This document shows, piece after piece, positions 35,760-47,687 of a DNA stretch of 64,000 nt. A model generated the notes under the pieces. It saw only the letters and a program-made list of their open reading frames with translations. It ran no database searches and was not told where the DNA came from. Positions within the stretch are counted from its first letter, which is position 1. Each line of letters starts with the position of its first letter. Both the position numbers and the translations under genes were made by a program. Source of the DNA: Cricetomys ansorgei (Eukaryota > Chordata > Mammalia > Rodentia > Nesomyidae); NCBI GenBank assembly GCA_026225945.1, contig JAMJFZ010003163.1, forward strand, positions 15,700,501-15,764,500, given 5' to 3'.

Positions 35760-37422
35760 AAGTTCTTGGAGAACTGGAATGGAGCATGTGATAGAGAAGC
35801 CAAGGTCCCTCTGATGCTCACGATATCAGCCATCAGTTATTCCGTGTTAACTGTCTTTTTTGGAAACCCAAGAGAAGCAGCACAAATACAAATCATATTG
35901 TAAAAAATGCAGCTCCTGCAACAGAGGTGACAATGTAACTGTCTCAATTCATGTACTTTATTCAGAGCCTGCATCCAAGGCTGACATCTCAGCTCTCTGG
36001 AGTTTGAGGCTTGGGGCTGTGGCAGCAAGTTCCAGGCCAGCGTGAGCTACTGAGTTCTACTGAGAGCTACTGTAGGATCAAAATAAAAAATCCCTGAAAG
36101 CAGTCCTGAGAGGTGTAGATTGCCCCTACTGGTTAGTTGGGAAGACTGAGGTGAAGAGCACAAAGGAGAGATTCCTAGCCATCCTGAGAAGTCTGGTAGC
36201 CACCAGGTTCTGGCCTGGGTGGGGTGGGGCACAGAGGCAACTGAGACGTAAACAAGTTACTTTAACACAATGTAACAGGGCTTCTTAATTGGGAGATAAA
36301 TAAGGCATTCGCTACAATGTAGACCTTTCTGCCTTCCCAAGGCCCCTAAGCTTAGGTTTGACAGCTTCTGAGCCTGCAGCCCTTCCCAGCTGAGCAAAGA
36401 GCTGGGGAAGGAAGGCTACACTGCCCCCCACCCATACGTTCTGGTTCTGAAGGCTTCTAAACGGTCTGAAGAGAGGACAAGATTCCTTGGGCCTTTGGCT
36501 GCCCCTACCTGGGCAAAGGTCCTGAGTTGCACCCTTACCATGGCCAACTTGGCTTTACCAAAATTCCTGACACTCGGTGAGGGGAGCACTGGACCCTCAA
36601 AGAATCTCCTGAGGTCACATAGAGCAGGAGCACCAAGTGTATTACGTTTGTGTGAAGCCCAATAATCATGGGGGTGGGGGGACACGCTGAACCAGCTTAT
36701 GCAACCCCAGGCCACATCCCCAGACTTGCCCTCAATTCAGACCCTTACTAGGGTCCCTAAGACACTCCTGCAAGCCGATCCTTCTAGATCTGCCTACAAA
36801 CTCAACTGCCTAAGAGTGGGGGCCACTCTGCCTAGCACTTCAGTGCAGTTCCAGAGCACCTCCTGAAGTCCCCTAGAAGCTCAGCTCTTTCTAAGGTCCA
36901 CCCCAACCCGCAGACCCAAACCCTGACCCTCCTAGCAAGACTCAGGAAGCACTTCCTACCTGGTAGAGCCCTCACCCTGCTTCCTCAGGCCAGGCCCCAG
37001 GACTGGTCACATTCCCACCCCAGAGGCCTGTGTACCTGGCCCCGGGTTGGGGGGGGGTGTAGCACTTTGTGAGAAAGATGGATCTCCTGCCTTGGACGCT
37101 CTTGGCCCTTAGGAGGTACAGGCCTAGACCTGTTAGAGGAAAGCCAGGCGCAGAGACTGCATAGATCACCACTGTAGCCCTGGGGAAGGGGAAGCAGCGA
37201 GTTCAGAAGAGTCTTTAGGGGTTTACTGAAAGCTAAAATGGATGTTTATGAGGCACACAAGACACTCTGGGCACATGCGGGTCGTCTTGCAGACACCTCT
37301 CTTTTATTCTGTAAGTCCATTCTGCTTCCCACGCCAACCTCTGGTTTTGTCCTTACTCGATGGGAGGTGTCTGACAGGGGTATTCCCAGCAAGACAGCCT
37401 GCCTGTAGGAGTCTGGGCGGAC
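35760..37422. other. Region upstream of miR-181c, mostly unique
   Basis: A SINE-like remnant may lie at 35965-36070; nothing else was recognised. Confidence 0.4.
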
Positions 37423-37480
37423 AGGGGGCGTGGCCTGGCGGAGGCGCCAGGCCCCGCCCCCTCCTCTTTGTCTGCAGGCG
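37400..37480. promoter_or_regulatory. GC-box pair forming a long inverted repeat
   Basis: Arms 37423-37440 and 37445-37462 pair at 17 of 18 positions around a 4-nt loop (gagg). Each arm carries an SP/KLF-type GC box (GGGGCGTGGCC / GGCCCCGCCCC). It lies 1.7 kb upstream of miR-181c on its strand. Confidence 0.5.
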
Positions 37481-39056
37481 TGGTGGTGCAGACTTCCCGC
37501 CCTCGGCGTCTGTCTGCGCTTGCCTGCCCTTTGTCATGGGGGGTCGCCAGTCTTCGTCTGACTGTACTCTTCCTGTGTATGGGTGTGTCGGTGTCGCCCG
37601 TGTTCCTGTGTCTGTCCCTTATCTTCCTGGTGCGGGTCTGTGAGGTTGTTGGCAGCCATGTCCCCTGGAGTGTGGGGCTCTCGGCCCTGACCTGGCCTGA
37701 GTTCCTGCGGCTGGGGGCTGGCCTGATCGCATACTTCCCGCCACACCACGTGTCTGCCGGCCTGGGGTGCTTGGGCGGGAGGTTTGACTTTGAAGTCTTA
37801 GGGTGGGGGTGGGAAGCTGTCACCTCCCATCCCCAACCCCAGGTTCTGGCGTGGGAGGCATCCCAGCAGGGATGGTCTGTGTGGGAGTGACCTGAGTGGG
37901 CCCTGTCCCACTTTACTCTAGCAGCAGAAAAGCTGGGCAGCTGGCTCACGTCCCAGAGGTCAGGTTGAGGTGAAATGACAGTCCCAGCCAGATGGGGCTA
38001 GCTCTACCCCTACCAAGGGAAAGGAGAAGTGGAAAGATGGCTTGGCTGTCTGCACTACTGTGCTTCTGTAGTCTGCAGTGTTCTGTGCAATGCCTGTGTA
38101 AGTCAGCGGGACAGAAGGAAAGAGTAGGTAGGGCCTGGAAAACAGCCCATTATTAGGGATATAGTGACAAGACAGGTGGGAATCTCCATGGAGTCACACT
38201 GGTAGCCCAAGCTGGCTAAACCTTTTTAGCCACATTTAAATACCTTCTCAGGTGCCCACCATTCCCTCCATGCTTCTCTGGGGCACCCCAGATACTCAGG
38301 TCTTTTATGGGGGACCCAGACAGGAGCTCCTGCATCCTACCCAGTCCATGTGCAGTGGGTGGGCCAAAAGCCCAAGTTTTCAGGCTGACTACATATGAGG
38401 CCTGGGCTGTGGGTCAGAAAGGTCTGACTTCTCCTGGGTTAGGGGCTAAGATGAAAGGCTGATGGAAACTCCAGATACTCTTCTGAACTTTGGAAGCTCA
38501 AGGTGCAGGGTAGCCCTGGGTATGCATCAAGGTGGGCTTTCTGCACAAACTCATCTGTCTACCATACACACCTACTAGTGGGTTAGTTGCTCTGCTGGGC
38601 TAAGGGAGCTCTGTGCAGTGTGGGTGAGTAGGAAGGTATGTGTGCCAGTGGGTGGTGCTGCGTGTGTGTGTGTGTGAGTGTGTGTGTGTATGAATGTATG
38701 TACATCACTGTGGGCTTGTTTATGTGTTGATGTCAGCATTCTTGTAGGTGGGTGTGTCTAATTGCAAATGGATATGTGAACAGGTGTATGTGGGTGTCTG
38801 GAGTCTGTTAAGAGTAACTGGGTGACTGTAGTTCTGTCACCAATGATGGCATCCCCTCAGGCCCAGCTGGGCTAAAATATCAGCTGTGTTAAGGCAGGGA
38901 ATTCGCTCTGGGTTTCTGGGTCACAGGTGTGTCCCCAGAGTTAACTGCTGCCTGGCACACAATGTAAGTGTTGTTGGACAGGGAAGCTGTGTCACCTCTG
39001 CACTTGGAGGCAGAAGCAGGTCACCTGGTCAGAACTTTCTTTAAAAAAAAAAAAAG
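37463..39056. other. Intergenic, no gene found
   Basis: Unique sequence with one TG tract. The open frames at 37.3-37.9 kb show no recognisable protein. Confidence 0.5.
38658..38702. repeat. (TG)n-rich tract
   Basis: An interrupted TG run in otherwise unique intergenic sequence. Confidence 0.8.
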
Positions 39057-39208
39057 CAAGCCAGGTGGTGGTGGCACACACCTTTAATCCCAGCACTCAG
39101 GAGGCAGAGGCAGGCAGATCTCTGTGAGTTCAAGGCTAGCCTACAGAGTGATTTCTAGGACAGCCAGAGTTACAACAGAGAAACCTTGTCTCAAAAACAA
39201 AAACAAAG
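39057..39208 (+). repeat. B1 SINE, sense, near full length
   Basis: gccaggtggtggtggcacac through gaaaccttgtctcaaaaac. Confidence 0.95.
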
Positions 39209-39221
39209 CAAACAAACAAAA

Positions 39222-39353
39222 GGCTGAGCATGGGGTTGAGCACCTCTAATCCCAGCACTCGGGAGGCAGAAGCAGGCAGATCTCTGAATCTGAGGCCAGT
39301 TTGATCTATATAGTGAGTTCCAGACAGGGCTCTCCACAGTGACCCTGTTTCAG
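39222..39353 (+). repeat. B1 SINE, sense
   Basis: ggctgagcatggggttgagc, ctctaatcccagcactcggg. Confidence 0.88.
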
Positions 39354-39602
39354 TAATAAGAACAATAAAATACTGAGTTGTTGAATATGTGGCTCCACCT
39401 CTGTGGGGCTGTGTATCTGTGTATGCATGTGACATCAATGTCTTCAGTTAGCTGTGTGCATACGGAGAGCATTAGGGTAGGTGACTATAGATGTATTTTT
39501 TTGTTTGTCTGGGGCACTAACCCCAGGGACTTGTCATCATAGCAGGTCAGTGAAGTGCACCACCACTAAGGCACGTGCCAGCTCACTTTTTATTTTTGTG
39601 GA

Positions 39603-39727
39603 AGTTTGTTGTCTCCTGGTTGGCCTGAAACTCACTCTATAGACCAGGCTGGCCAGGAACTCAAGAGATCTACCTGCCTCTGCCTCCCAAGTCCTGGGAC
39701 TAAAATTCTGCTCCATTACACCTGGCC
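39603..39727 (-). repeat. B1 SINE, antisense
   Basis: cctgaaactcactctataga through cattacacctggcc. Confidence 0.88.
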
Positions 39728-39763
39728 TCTGCTTTCTTTTTTTTCTTTTTTTTTTTTTTTTAA

Positions 39764-39880
39764 CAGAGTAAATTGCCCAGGTTGGCTCAGAGACCCTCTG
39801 TTAGCCCAAGTAGGCCTTGAGCTTCCCATCCCCTGCTTCAGCATCCCAAGACCAGGAGGACAGGCCTGTGCCATTCCATA
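39764..39880 (-). repeat. B1-like SINE, antisense, diverged
   Basis: Poly-T then gcccaagtaggccttgagct. Confidence 0.55.
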
Positions 39881-40429
39881 AGGAGTCCCGGCTTTATGGG
39901 TGACTGTCTCAGTGGGTATCTGTGTCAACATGTACACCTGTGTTCTAGTGACTGTGTCAGGATGGCTGGGACCCGCTCAGGGCTCCTGTGAGGAGTGTCC
40001 TTATATGGAAGTCTATTTGCAAACCAGATTACTATGGGGAACACGCTGCACCGGTGGTTGTCAGCTATTCTGGGTGTGTGAGTGGCCAGGTGAGGATAGG
40101 CACCACCGGTGTGTTTCTACGTTGTGCCGCCTTCCACCGGAGGCTTCCTCTGCAGGGGTATTTTCCCAGCCCTTGTGGGTGCAGTGTGTGCACGGGTGTC
40201 AGTGTTGTGGGTGTCTGTGTGCTTAGGAAATAAGATTATTAATGGGATAGTGTGCGTCTATGTCACGCTGAGTGGCTTTTAGGACTTTGATGACTTGGGA
40301 CTAATTTTGGTTTGGCGAGTGCCTCTGTGAACGGTGGGGGATGGGTGGGAAGGAGATGGGGGAACCCAAGGGTGATGGGGGTACTTTCTCAGCCCCCAGT
40401 TAGCCAACGAGGTGGATTCTGCAGTCCCC

Positions 40430-41175
40430 GGCCCCAGCATGCATGCCCTCCGGGGCTAGGTCCCCGGGAAAGGCGCCCAGTTGCTCCTCAGCAGAGTGAT
40501 CGGGGCCATCTTTCCTTTCTGCGGCCACTTTTGGAGGGCGGGTTCCAGTTGGCAAACCTTGTCCCCCGCAATCACCGTGCAGCCGTGGTCTGTGCCCCCC
40601 AGCCGGAGGCGGCCTCCCTCCCCGCGCCCCGAGAACAAAGCGCCCCGGCCCCGCGCCCCGGTCGGCTCGGCCCAGGCGCTCGCGGCCGCGTCCCGGTGCA
40701 GGCGGCGTCCCGGGCCGCACGGCCGGGAACAATGGAGGCCTCGGCCGTGGCCGTGACCGGCAGGTGCGCCCCCCGCCCCGGCCCGCGCTCACCTCGTCTC
40801 CGCCGCCGCAGCGCCCTCCGCTCCGCCAGGGCCCGGGAGCCCGCCCGGCCCGCCGCGCGGGAAGGCACCGAGCGGTTCGAACCCGCGGCCACGCGCCCGC
40901 GCCCCCGAGGCCCCCGCGCGGCACCGGCCGGTGGGTCCAGCTGCGGCTGTGCGCGCCCCGGGCCGCCTTGCAAGCCCCCGCGCTCCTGGCTGCGGCTCGC
41001 GGGGGACTCGGGGCGCGGGCAGGGACCCGGGCTGCACGCAGCCCTCCAGGCGCGGCGGGAGCACGCGCGCACAAAGGCATGCGGGCCACAGACGGGGAAG
41101 GCGCGCGGGGGCCTTGGGGCGTCCGCCCGCCGGACGAAGGGAGTGGCGGCCACACACGTAGGGACACCTGGGAGC
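40430..41175. promoter_or_regulatory. CpG island, candidate pri-miR-181c/d promoter
   Basis: About 750 bp of dense CpG. On the minus strand a good donor, ACGAG|GTGAGC, has its exon end at 40793, so a minus first exon pointing toward miR-181c (5 kb away) is possible. On plus there is a Kozak-like ATG at 40732 and a weaker GGCAG|GTGCGC donor, so divergent transcription is also possible. Long open frames on both strands reflect composition; none shows a domain. Confidence 0.5.
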
Positions 41176-41339
41176 AGCAGACGCCACTTTGAGGGACAGC
41201 ACGAAATGTTCTTAGAACTGAATATGCCCGGCCAGAGCCCGGGTTCACAGATCACACCCCACCGTGTACACACCACTGGTGCACAGCCCAGTTAAAACCT
41301 GAAGATTAAGGCGCAAAACCAGAACACAGCGGCTGAGCT

Positions 41340-41478
41340 AGCCCACACCCCGTAAACCCTGGATCTCAGGAGGCTGAGGCAGGAGTATCGCGGTTTCAAG
41401 CCAGCCTGGACTACAGAGTGAGATTCAGACCACCTGAGCTATGGTGTGGGGCTCTGTCTCAAAACAAACAAAAAACGA
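41340..41478 (+). repeat. B1 SINE, sense, diverged
   Basis: caggaggctgaggcaggagt through gctctgtctcaaaacaaac. Confidence 0.78.
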
Positions 41479-41655
41479 AATAAACTGGAGCATGTCCAGA
41501 GAGACCACCAGTCACTCTTCGGGTACGCACAGTTAATGAGTACACAAATATACAAGCCGCGTTTCATAGTTACAGACCAGAGGCAGGACCACTAGGTGCT
41601 TGGTAGAACTGAATGCTTGCCAACTGAATACTTGGGACCATGGGCAAAACCATCC

Positions 41656-41727
41656 ATTCAGTCTGGTATAGAAGCTCCTCTTAGGATGCGAATTCAGTCT
41701 GGTATAGAAGCTCCTCTTAGGATGCAA
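41656..41727. repeat. Two tandem copies of a 36-bp unit
   Basis: attcagtctggtatagaagc... begins at 41656 and again at 41692, identical for over 30 bp. This is a recent local duplication in intergenic DNA. Confidence 0.9.
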
Positions 41728-42180
41728 CCGGAGATGCATATGCGGAACCCCAACGTGGCAGCTACCAGAGCACCACACAGGCAGGAGGCCCCTCCAGAAT
41801 CTTCACATAGACCTTAAGTGCTCCCAAACACACATAGTCCTGCCACAGCCTTAGCTGGTTGGGGGGAAGGTTAAACCAGTCTGGAGCTGAGCTGACAGAT
41901 GCCACTGTATGTGTTTATGCCCCAACCAAGTCCCAGGGCTGAAGACTTTGAGCCTCCTCAAACCCAAGCCTTTTCCTTTGTGGGGCTATAACACTGGTCT
42001 TCCTGGCCATTGCCTGCCCGCCCTCCTTACTGCATTCCTGCCTCAGTTTCTCCTTCATAGGCATCCCTTCAAGACATCCTCCCACTCAGACAAGTCTCAG
42101 CTGGCCCTGGAAAATCTCTGGGGTTGGAGAGAGAGGCCTGTGCGAGGAAATAATTGGGAGCATGGAGTAGAGGGTAATAT

Positions 42181-42360
42181 GGGGGCTGAGGATGTGGCTC
42201 AGGTTGGTAGCTTACCCAGCAAGCAGAAAGCCCTGGGTTCCACCCGAGCACGGGAAACCGAGCATGGTGGTACAGCAGAGGATCAGAAGATCACCGGCAT
42301 CCTTGGCGACACAGAGTTTGAGGCCAACCAGAGCTATATGAAACCCTGTCTTAAAGAACA
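42181..42360 (+). repeat. B4 SINE, sense
   Basis: ggggctgaggatgtggctca head and ccgagcatggtggtacagc body. Confidence 0.78.
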
Positions 42361-42550
42361 AATGAAAAAACAAAACCCCGAAAATAGTAACTGGGCCTCC
42401 ATAGGTGAGGTCAGCTTGGTTGATGGCTCTGTGGGTCCATCTGCCCATCCCCGTGTTGTCGTGTGCCCCCCCTTAAGACTACTCTTGAACTTCTGATTCT
42501 CCTGTCTCTACTTCCCAAGTGCTGAGATTGCAGGTGTTGCTACCATGCCC

Positions 42551-44150
42551 AACATGGAGAGATGGCTGTGGAATACATGGCAGGCGTTCATTCACCCACC
42601 CGGTCAGTCACTCATCCATGTCTCTCAGTTTGGGGAGATAACATTGGGATGGGTTTCTCAACTTCACTTTGGATTTTCCCTCAGATCTGCGAAGACAGAC
42701 ATCTCAGAGTCAAACCAGCAAAGTCAGTGAAGGCGATATTGTCCTTTTCACAGATGGACAACTGAGATGCGGAAAGGCAATCCTTTTACCCCAAGCCGTT
42801 GGGTCACAACAGCCAGAGGTTCTGTTTTTCTGCCCCCTCTCCCCCGTGGCGTTTCCTGCCTGTTCAGTGTCCTGAGGGCAGCAGCAGGGGGCAGCAGACT
42901 CCAGCAGGCCTCAAATTTTGGGTCAGCCTGCCCTTCAGTGAGCTTTCCCTCCCACAGCAAATGAGGATTCTTCCTCGACCTCCCGCCCCAGGCTGGGAAA
43001 CAGTCCCCCGCCCCGCACCCCCCTCCCCGCCCGCGTCAAAATGCTGAAAGAGCTCTTCTGAAATAACCCCACCCCTAAAAGTGACGTCTGCACCAGGCTC
43101 TCTCGGAACGTCTGGCTTCTCTTCCTGTGGTGTACTCAGTGGGCCTGGGCGGCCGCCTTTTCATAACGCAATGGGGAATGTCCGAAGAGAGGCTTTCTGA
43201 CTGCTAGCCAGGTGGCCAGGCTGTGCTTCGGTTGTCATCCCCGCAGGATCCTGGGCAGGAGGGGAGCGGCAGGGAAGCCCGGGCCTGGCCGCTGGCCTGA
43301 GGACTCCCTGCTCTTCCCCCTTGTGCCCTGCCAGCTCCCTGGCCTCCTTTGGGTTTCCTTAGGGACCCAGATGTGGTCGTCCTGGGCTTCAGCATCCCAG
43401 GGCCCCTGAGTCGGCAGCTCTGGGCGTCGCTCATGGGTGCTCGAAAGCATGTGGCTCACACACTTAGAAGTCACCCGGGAAAGAAGGGCTGCCTTCTCTG
43501 CACCCCTGTTGGTGCCAGGGCGGCGACATGCGGGGCTAGGAGGCTGGCCATGGAGTCGCTGTCACCTTCTGCCACCTGTGCTGTCTGCAGTAATGACAGT
43601 TCCATACAACCGCAGAGGCCAAAACCTTTAGTAACGTGCAGCTCAAGCTTGGTTTTCTGTGTCCTGTGTATGCATCTATTATCCTGCTCCCCTCCAGAGC
43701 CCCCGCAATCCCCTCCCCACCGCCACAACTCATCATCTCTCTTGGACAAGTCCATTCACTACCTGCCTGGTCTTCTCGTCCTCTCCAGCTGGTCCCTCAT
43801 GGCCACCAGAGGGCGCCTGGATCACCCAAGGTCCTGCCTCAAAGCTAAAGCTAAGGACTTGCACAAGCCGGGCACTGTCCACCCAGCCCCTGCCAACCCC
43901 CACTTCCTCTACTGCTCTCCTCTCCCTCTGTCCTCCTGCCAGCCTTTAGCTGAACGGGGTCCTGGCACTGTTCCTCCCACCAGGGGTCTGTGTACCCTAG
44001 TGCTGGGACTGAAGGCCTGCACCCTCAAACCTACCGCAGTGAGACCTGGGGCTCCTTTTAGGTTTGGCTAGCTTTCCAGGGAACACCAAGGTGCTCCACT
44101 TCCCCACTGTTGGGGTTACACACACGTGCCACTAACCCAGCTGTTAAAAT
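42551..44150. other. Intergenic, SINE-poor, no gene found
   Basis: GC-rich around 42.96-43.28 kb, with a GGCGGCCGCC word and a TGACGTC half-CRE at 43082. Open frames at 43.3-44.1 kb lack domains. Confidence 0.45.
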
Positions 44151-44165
44151 GGTTTATTTTCGGTT

Positions 44166-44310
44166 TTTCAAGACAAGGTTTCTCTGTTGTAACTGGCTGT
44201 CCTGGAACTCACGCTGGAGACTAGGCTGGCCTTGAACTCACAGAAATCCACCTGCCTCAGCCTCCAGAGAGCTGGGAGTAAAGAAGTCACACAGCACCAC
44301 CTCCCAGCTG
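44166..44310 (-). repeat. B1 SINE, antisense
   Basis: caaggtttctctgttgtaac, ctggaactcacgctggagac. Confidence 0.9.
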
Positions 44311-44330
44311 GTTTCGTATTTTTCTCCAAT

Positions 44331-44450
44331 TGCCTTTAATCCCAGCACTCTGGAGACGGAGGCAGTCGGATCTCTGTGAGTTTGACACCAGCCTGGTCAC
44401 GTAGGAGTTCTAGGCAAGCCAGCGTTACAAGGCAAGACTCTTCCACAAAA
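44331..44450 (+). repeat. B1 SINE, sense, 5' truncated
   Basis: gcctttaatcccagcactct; opposite orientation to its neighbour. Confidence 0.87.
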
Positions 44451-45049
44451 AATAAAAAATTTAAAAAAAATCTTGAGTATGTGCTTGTATGTATGTGTGT
44501 TCACAGAGGACAATGGAGTTGCTTCTGAATGAAAAAAAGAAATAAAAAAGGAAGGGTATGACGGCTCCTGGGTACAGTGGAGGAGGAGGAAGATATGAGG
44601 AGGAGCACAGCCAGAAGCATTAGGAAGAGTCCAGACAGAACGTAACCCTGAGCCAGGCCGTGTGAGACAGGAGAGGAAAGAGGGAGAGAGGGGAGCTTGG
44701 AGGGGCAGCAGAAAAAAGGGTGGGGTGACAAAATGGCAGGATTACATAGGGAAACGCAGTCCAGCCCCCCCCCCCCGGCCCCCTACTGGAGAATTCAGGG
44801 TAGGGGGCGGGTATGCCAGCCTGGAGGCCTGGAACAGGGTGGGACTGCAGAGAACCTGGCAGCCAGGTCTGTTTTTATGTTAGTGGTCACCTCACCCGTC
44901 TGAGACCTAACAACCTCTCTCCTTCCTCTGTGTGAGTTCTGGGGTGGACTCAGGACATCAGGCTTGGTGTTGCAAGGAAGTGTGGGAAAGGTTCAAGACT
45001 CCTCTGGAGGTCTGAACCAAGGAGGAGCTGTGGTTGTGGGGGCAGGGCT

Positions 45050-45173
45050 GTTGAGTATGTGTATGGCTATGGAGTTCAGAGGACTCTTAGGAGCCTCTGT
45101 CACACAGGTTTGGGGGATCAAACTCAAGTCATCAAGCAAATAACCTTACTCTCTGAGACATCTCATCAACCAG
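45050..45173 (-). repeat. B3-class SINE, antisense, diverged
   Basis: gatcaaactcaagtcatcaa and gagacatctcatcaacc. Confidence 0.6.
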
Positions 45174-45647
45174 GTTTTTTTTTTTAAGACAGGTATATTG
45201 AGATATTAATATACACAAAATAGAGTAGTAAGGTTGTTTTGCTTATTATTATTATTATTTTGGTGTGTGTTTGTGTTCTTGAGAAAGTATTTACTGTGAA
45301 AGCCAGGCTTACCTCTAATTCCTGATCCTCCTGCCTCAGCCTCCAAAGTGTCCAATTGCTTAGCTGAACTTCAAGTCATCAGTGACCACATGGTTAGTGG
45401 CGAAAGCACTAGCAAGCCCAAGCCTGAGGGTCCCATCTGTCCTCACTTGGCTCCTTGGTGTGGTACCACATCCTGTCCTCATTGGAAACTTCAGTGCTAG
45501 CTTCCTTGGGGATTTCTCTGCCTCCCTCCCTTCCTTCCGTCGGGTGGGGATGGAGACCAAGGATCGCTGTAGCTGCGCTCTTTCATGTTAATCCCTATTT
45601 CCTAAGAACTGCTCCGTTTCACTTCCCACGTAAAGACTTGTACACCA

Positions 45648-45770
45648 AGCAAGGCATGCTAGTGCATGCCCAGAATTCCAGCTGTTAGGGAGGCCGACAC
45701 AGGAGGACTCAAAGTTCAAAGCCAACCTGGATTAAAGAGTGAGTTTCAGGCCAGCCTGAAACTGGGTGAC
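45648..45770 (+). repeat. B1 SINE, sense, diverged
   Basis: aggcatgctagtgcatgccc, gaggccgacacaggaggact. Confidence 0.72.
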
Positions 45771-46221
45771 TGGGACCTGGCTTGGTGGCCATCACTTGTT
45801 GAGTGTAGTGTGTGAGTCCCAGGTTCAGTCCCCAGCACACCATCAGTATCAACACCATAGTAGTGTGGTCTCTCCACAGGTCAGTACAATGAGAGGGAGA
45901 AATGGATTGATTCCTGCTACAATTGGGGTAGCCTACCAAGTGAGGAAGCCCCATTCTTGATTCCCATTTATACACACACACTGAGAACCCAGGGCTGCAG
46001 AGGCTGGTCTCTAGAGAGAAAAGGAAGCAACCACTAATGGACTCTGGTTTCCTTGGGGATGGTGGGAAGTTCTAGAATGGATTGTAGGCCAGGGTGTAAC
46101 AACCCTACCTGTGGTCCTAGCTATCTGAAAGGCTGAGGCACGAGGGTCCCATGATATTTAATATTCGATGTTAATATGGGCAACACAGCCAGACTTAAAA
46201 AAAAACAAAAACTGTCAAATC

Positions 46222-46421
46222 ATGGGGCTGGAGTGCTGGCTGCTCTTCCATAGGTCCCAGGTTCAATTTCCCTTACCCACATGGTGGTTTACAACCATCC
46301 GTAATGCCAGTTCTCTGAGATCTGATGCCCTCTGCTGTAACCCATGCGCACTGCACACACGATGCACAGACACACATTCCGGTGAAACACCCATACATAT
46401 AAAATAAAAATAAAAATTGAA
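46222..46421 (+). repeat. B2 SINE, sense
   Basis: ggggctggagtgctggctgc head; AATAAAAATAAAAA tail. Confidence 0.88.
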
Positions 46422-46569
46422 AGTGTCAAACCATAAAAAATAATATGCTACAGGCCTGGACTCTTAGCACTCCAGCCAGTCAGAGCTGCCAAGTGACACT
46501 TTGTTTCAAAACAAACAAGAAAACCCACACAGAAAATTATTTTTGTTATTTAAATTTTGTTTTTGTTTT

Positions 46570-46708
46570 TTGTTTTTTTTTTTTTGAGACAGGGCTTCTC
46601 TGTGTAACTCTGGCTGTCCTGGAACTCACTCTGTAGAACAGGCTGGCCTCAAATTCAAAGATCCACCTGCCTCTACCTCTGCCTCCTGAGTGCTACCACA
46701 TTCAGCAA
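46570..46708 (-). repeat. B1 SINE, antisense
   Basis: Long poly-T, gagacagggcttctctgtgt. Confidence 0.93.
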
Positions 46709-46717
46709 ATATTTTTT

Positions 46718-46880
46718 TAATTATATGTACAGGGGGAGGTACAGTGTCCGTGGAGCCCAGAAGAAGGTATCAGACCCCTTAGAGCAGGAGCTACAGGCTG
46801 CTGTGAGCTGAGGGTCATGGGTGCTGGGAGCAGAACTCGGGTCCTCTACAAAAGCAGCCACTGTTCTTAAGCTGAGGTTC
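46718..46880 (-). repeat. B3/B2-class SINE, antisense
   Basis: gcccagaagaaggtatcaga, ggagcagaactcgggtcctc. Confidence 0.75.
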
Positions 46881-47017
46881 TCACCAGCAACCAAATAAAC
46901 TCATTAAGTAAAATAAAACAAAGCATGGTGATATCTGCCCACATCTGTGTATATGCTAATACATTTGAACACACTGACTATTAACTTAGTGGTGTGTGAT
47001 TTTTTTTTCTAAATGTT

Positions 47018-47172
47018 TATTTATTAGGGGGTATATGGAGCATGTCAAGGCACACAGTGGAAGGTCAGAGGGCAATTTGGGGGATCCAGTTCTCTCTTCC
47101 CACCATGTGGTTCTGGAGCACTAGGAGTCAAGTGGTGTCAACAACCGTCCCACTGAACCATCTCACTGGCCT
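47018..47172 (-). repeat. B3-class SINE, antisense
   Basis: accatgtggttctggagcac and aaccatctcactggcc. Confidence 0.75.
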
Positions 47173-47198
47173 CTGGTATGTCCGTCTGTGTTTGTGTG

Positions 47199-47332
47199 GG
47201 GGAGACAGGGTCTCACTGTGTTATCCCCGACTGGCTTAGAACATGTATGTAAACCAGGCTGGCTTCAAAGTTACAGAGATCTGCCTGCCTCTGCCTCCCA
47301 AGTGCTTAGGCTAACGGCATAGAGTATCATGA
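47199..47332 (-). repeat. B1 SINE, antisense
   Basis: gagacagggtctcactgtgt, gatctgcctgcctctgcctc. Confidence 0.85.
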
Positions 47333-47406
47333 ACTCTACTCCCATATATAGCTTTTGTTTAAAACAGTTTTGTCACCACCAGCCCCAGTTTATAAACACC
47401 TTCCTT

Positions 47407-47668
47407 GGGGCTGAGGAGATGACTCAGCAGTTAAAGGGCATTAGCTGCTTACGGGTTGGTGGTGGTGCATATCTTTAACGCAGCACTCAGGAGACAGAGG
47501 CAGGTGGATCTCTGGAAGTTTGAGGCCAGGCTGGTTTACAGAACAAGAGTTCCAGGACAGCCAGGGCTACACAGAGAAACCCTGTCTCAAAAACAAACAA
47601 AGCATTAGCTGCTCTTCCAGAGGTCCTGAGTTCAATTTCTGCAGACAAAGCCCCCATATACATAAACA
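47407..47668 (+). repeat. B2/B3 SINE split by a nested B1
   Basis: B2 head 47407-47449; B1 47450-47601; B2 resumes at 47602. The 12-bp direct repeat gcattagctgct (47438-47449 and 47602-47613) is the target-site duplication of the B1 insertion. Confidence 0.93.
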
Positions 47669-47687
47669 AACCCCCTTTTTTTTCCTC

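Noticed and set aside
36972..37172. Possible small gene near 37.0-37.9 kb (several 60-200 codon frames on both strands)
   Set aside because: No motif or consistent splice sites; GC-box region only.
40312..41295. Long overlapping open frames on both strands of the 40.4-41.2 kb CpG island (327 and 282 codons)
   Set aside because: Arg/Pro/Ala/Gly-rich composition on both strands with no domain. GC-rich DNA lacks stop codons by chance. The Kozak-like ATG at 40732 is followed within 30 nt by a donor-like site.
43349..44071. 240-codon plus frame at 43.3-44.1 kb
   Set aside because: No recognisable domain, no CpG promoter directly upstream and no splice structure. Probably chance.
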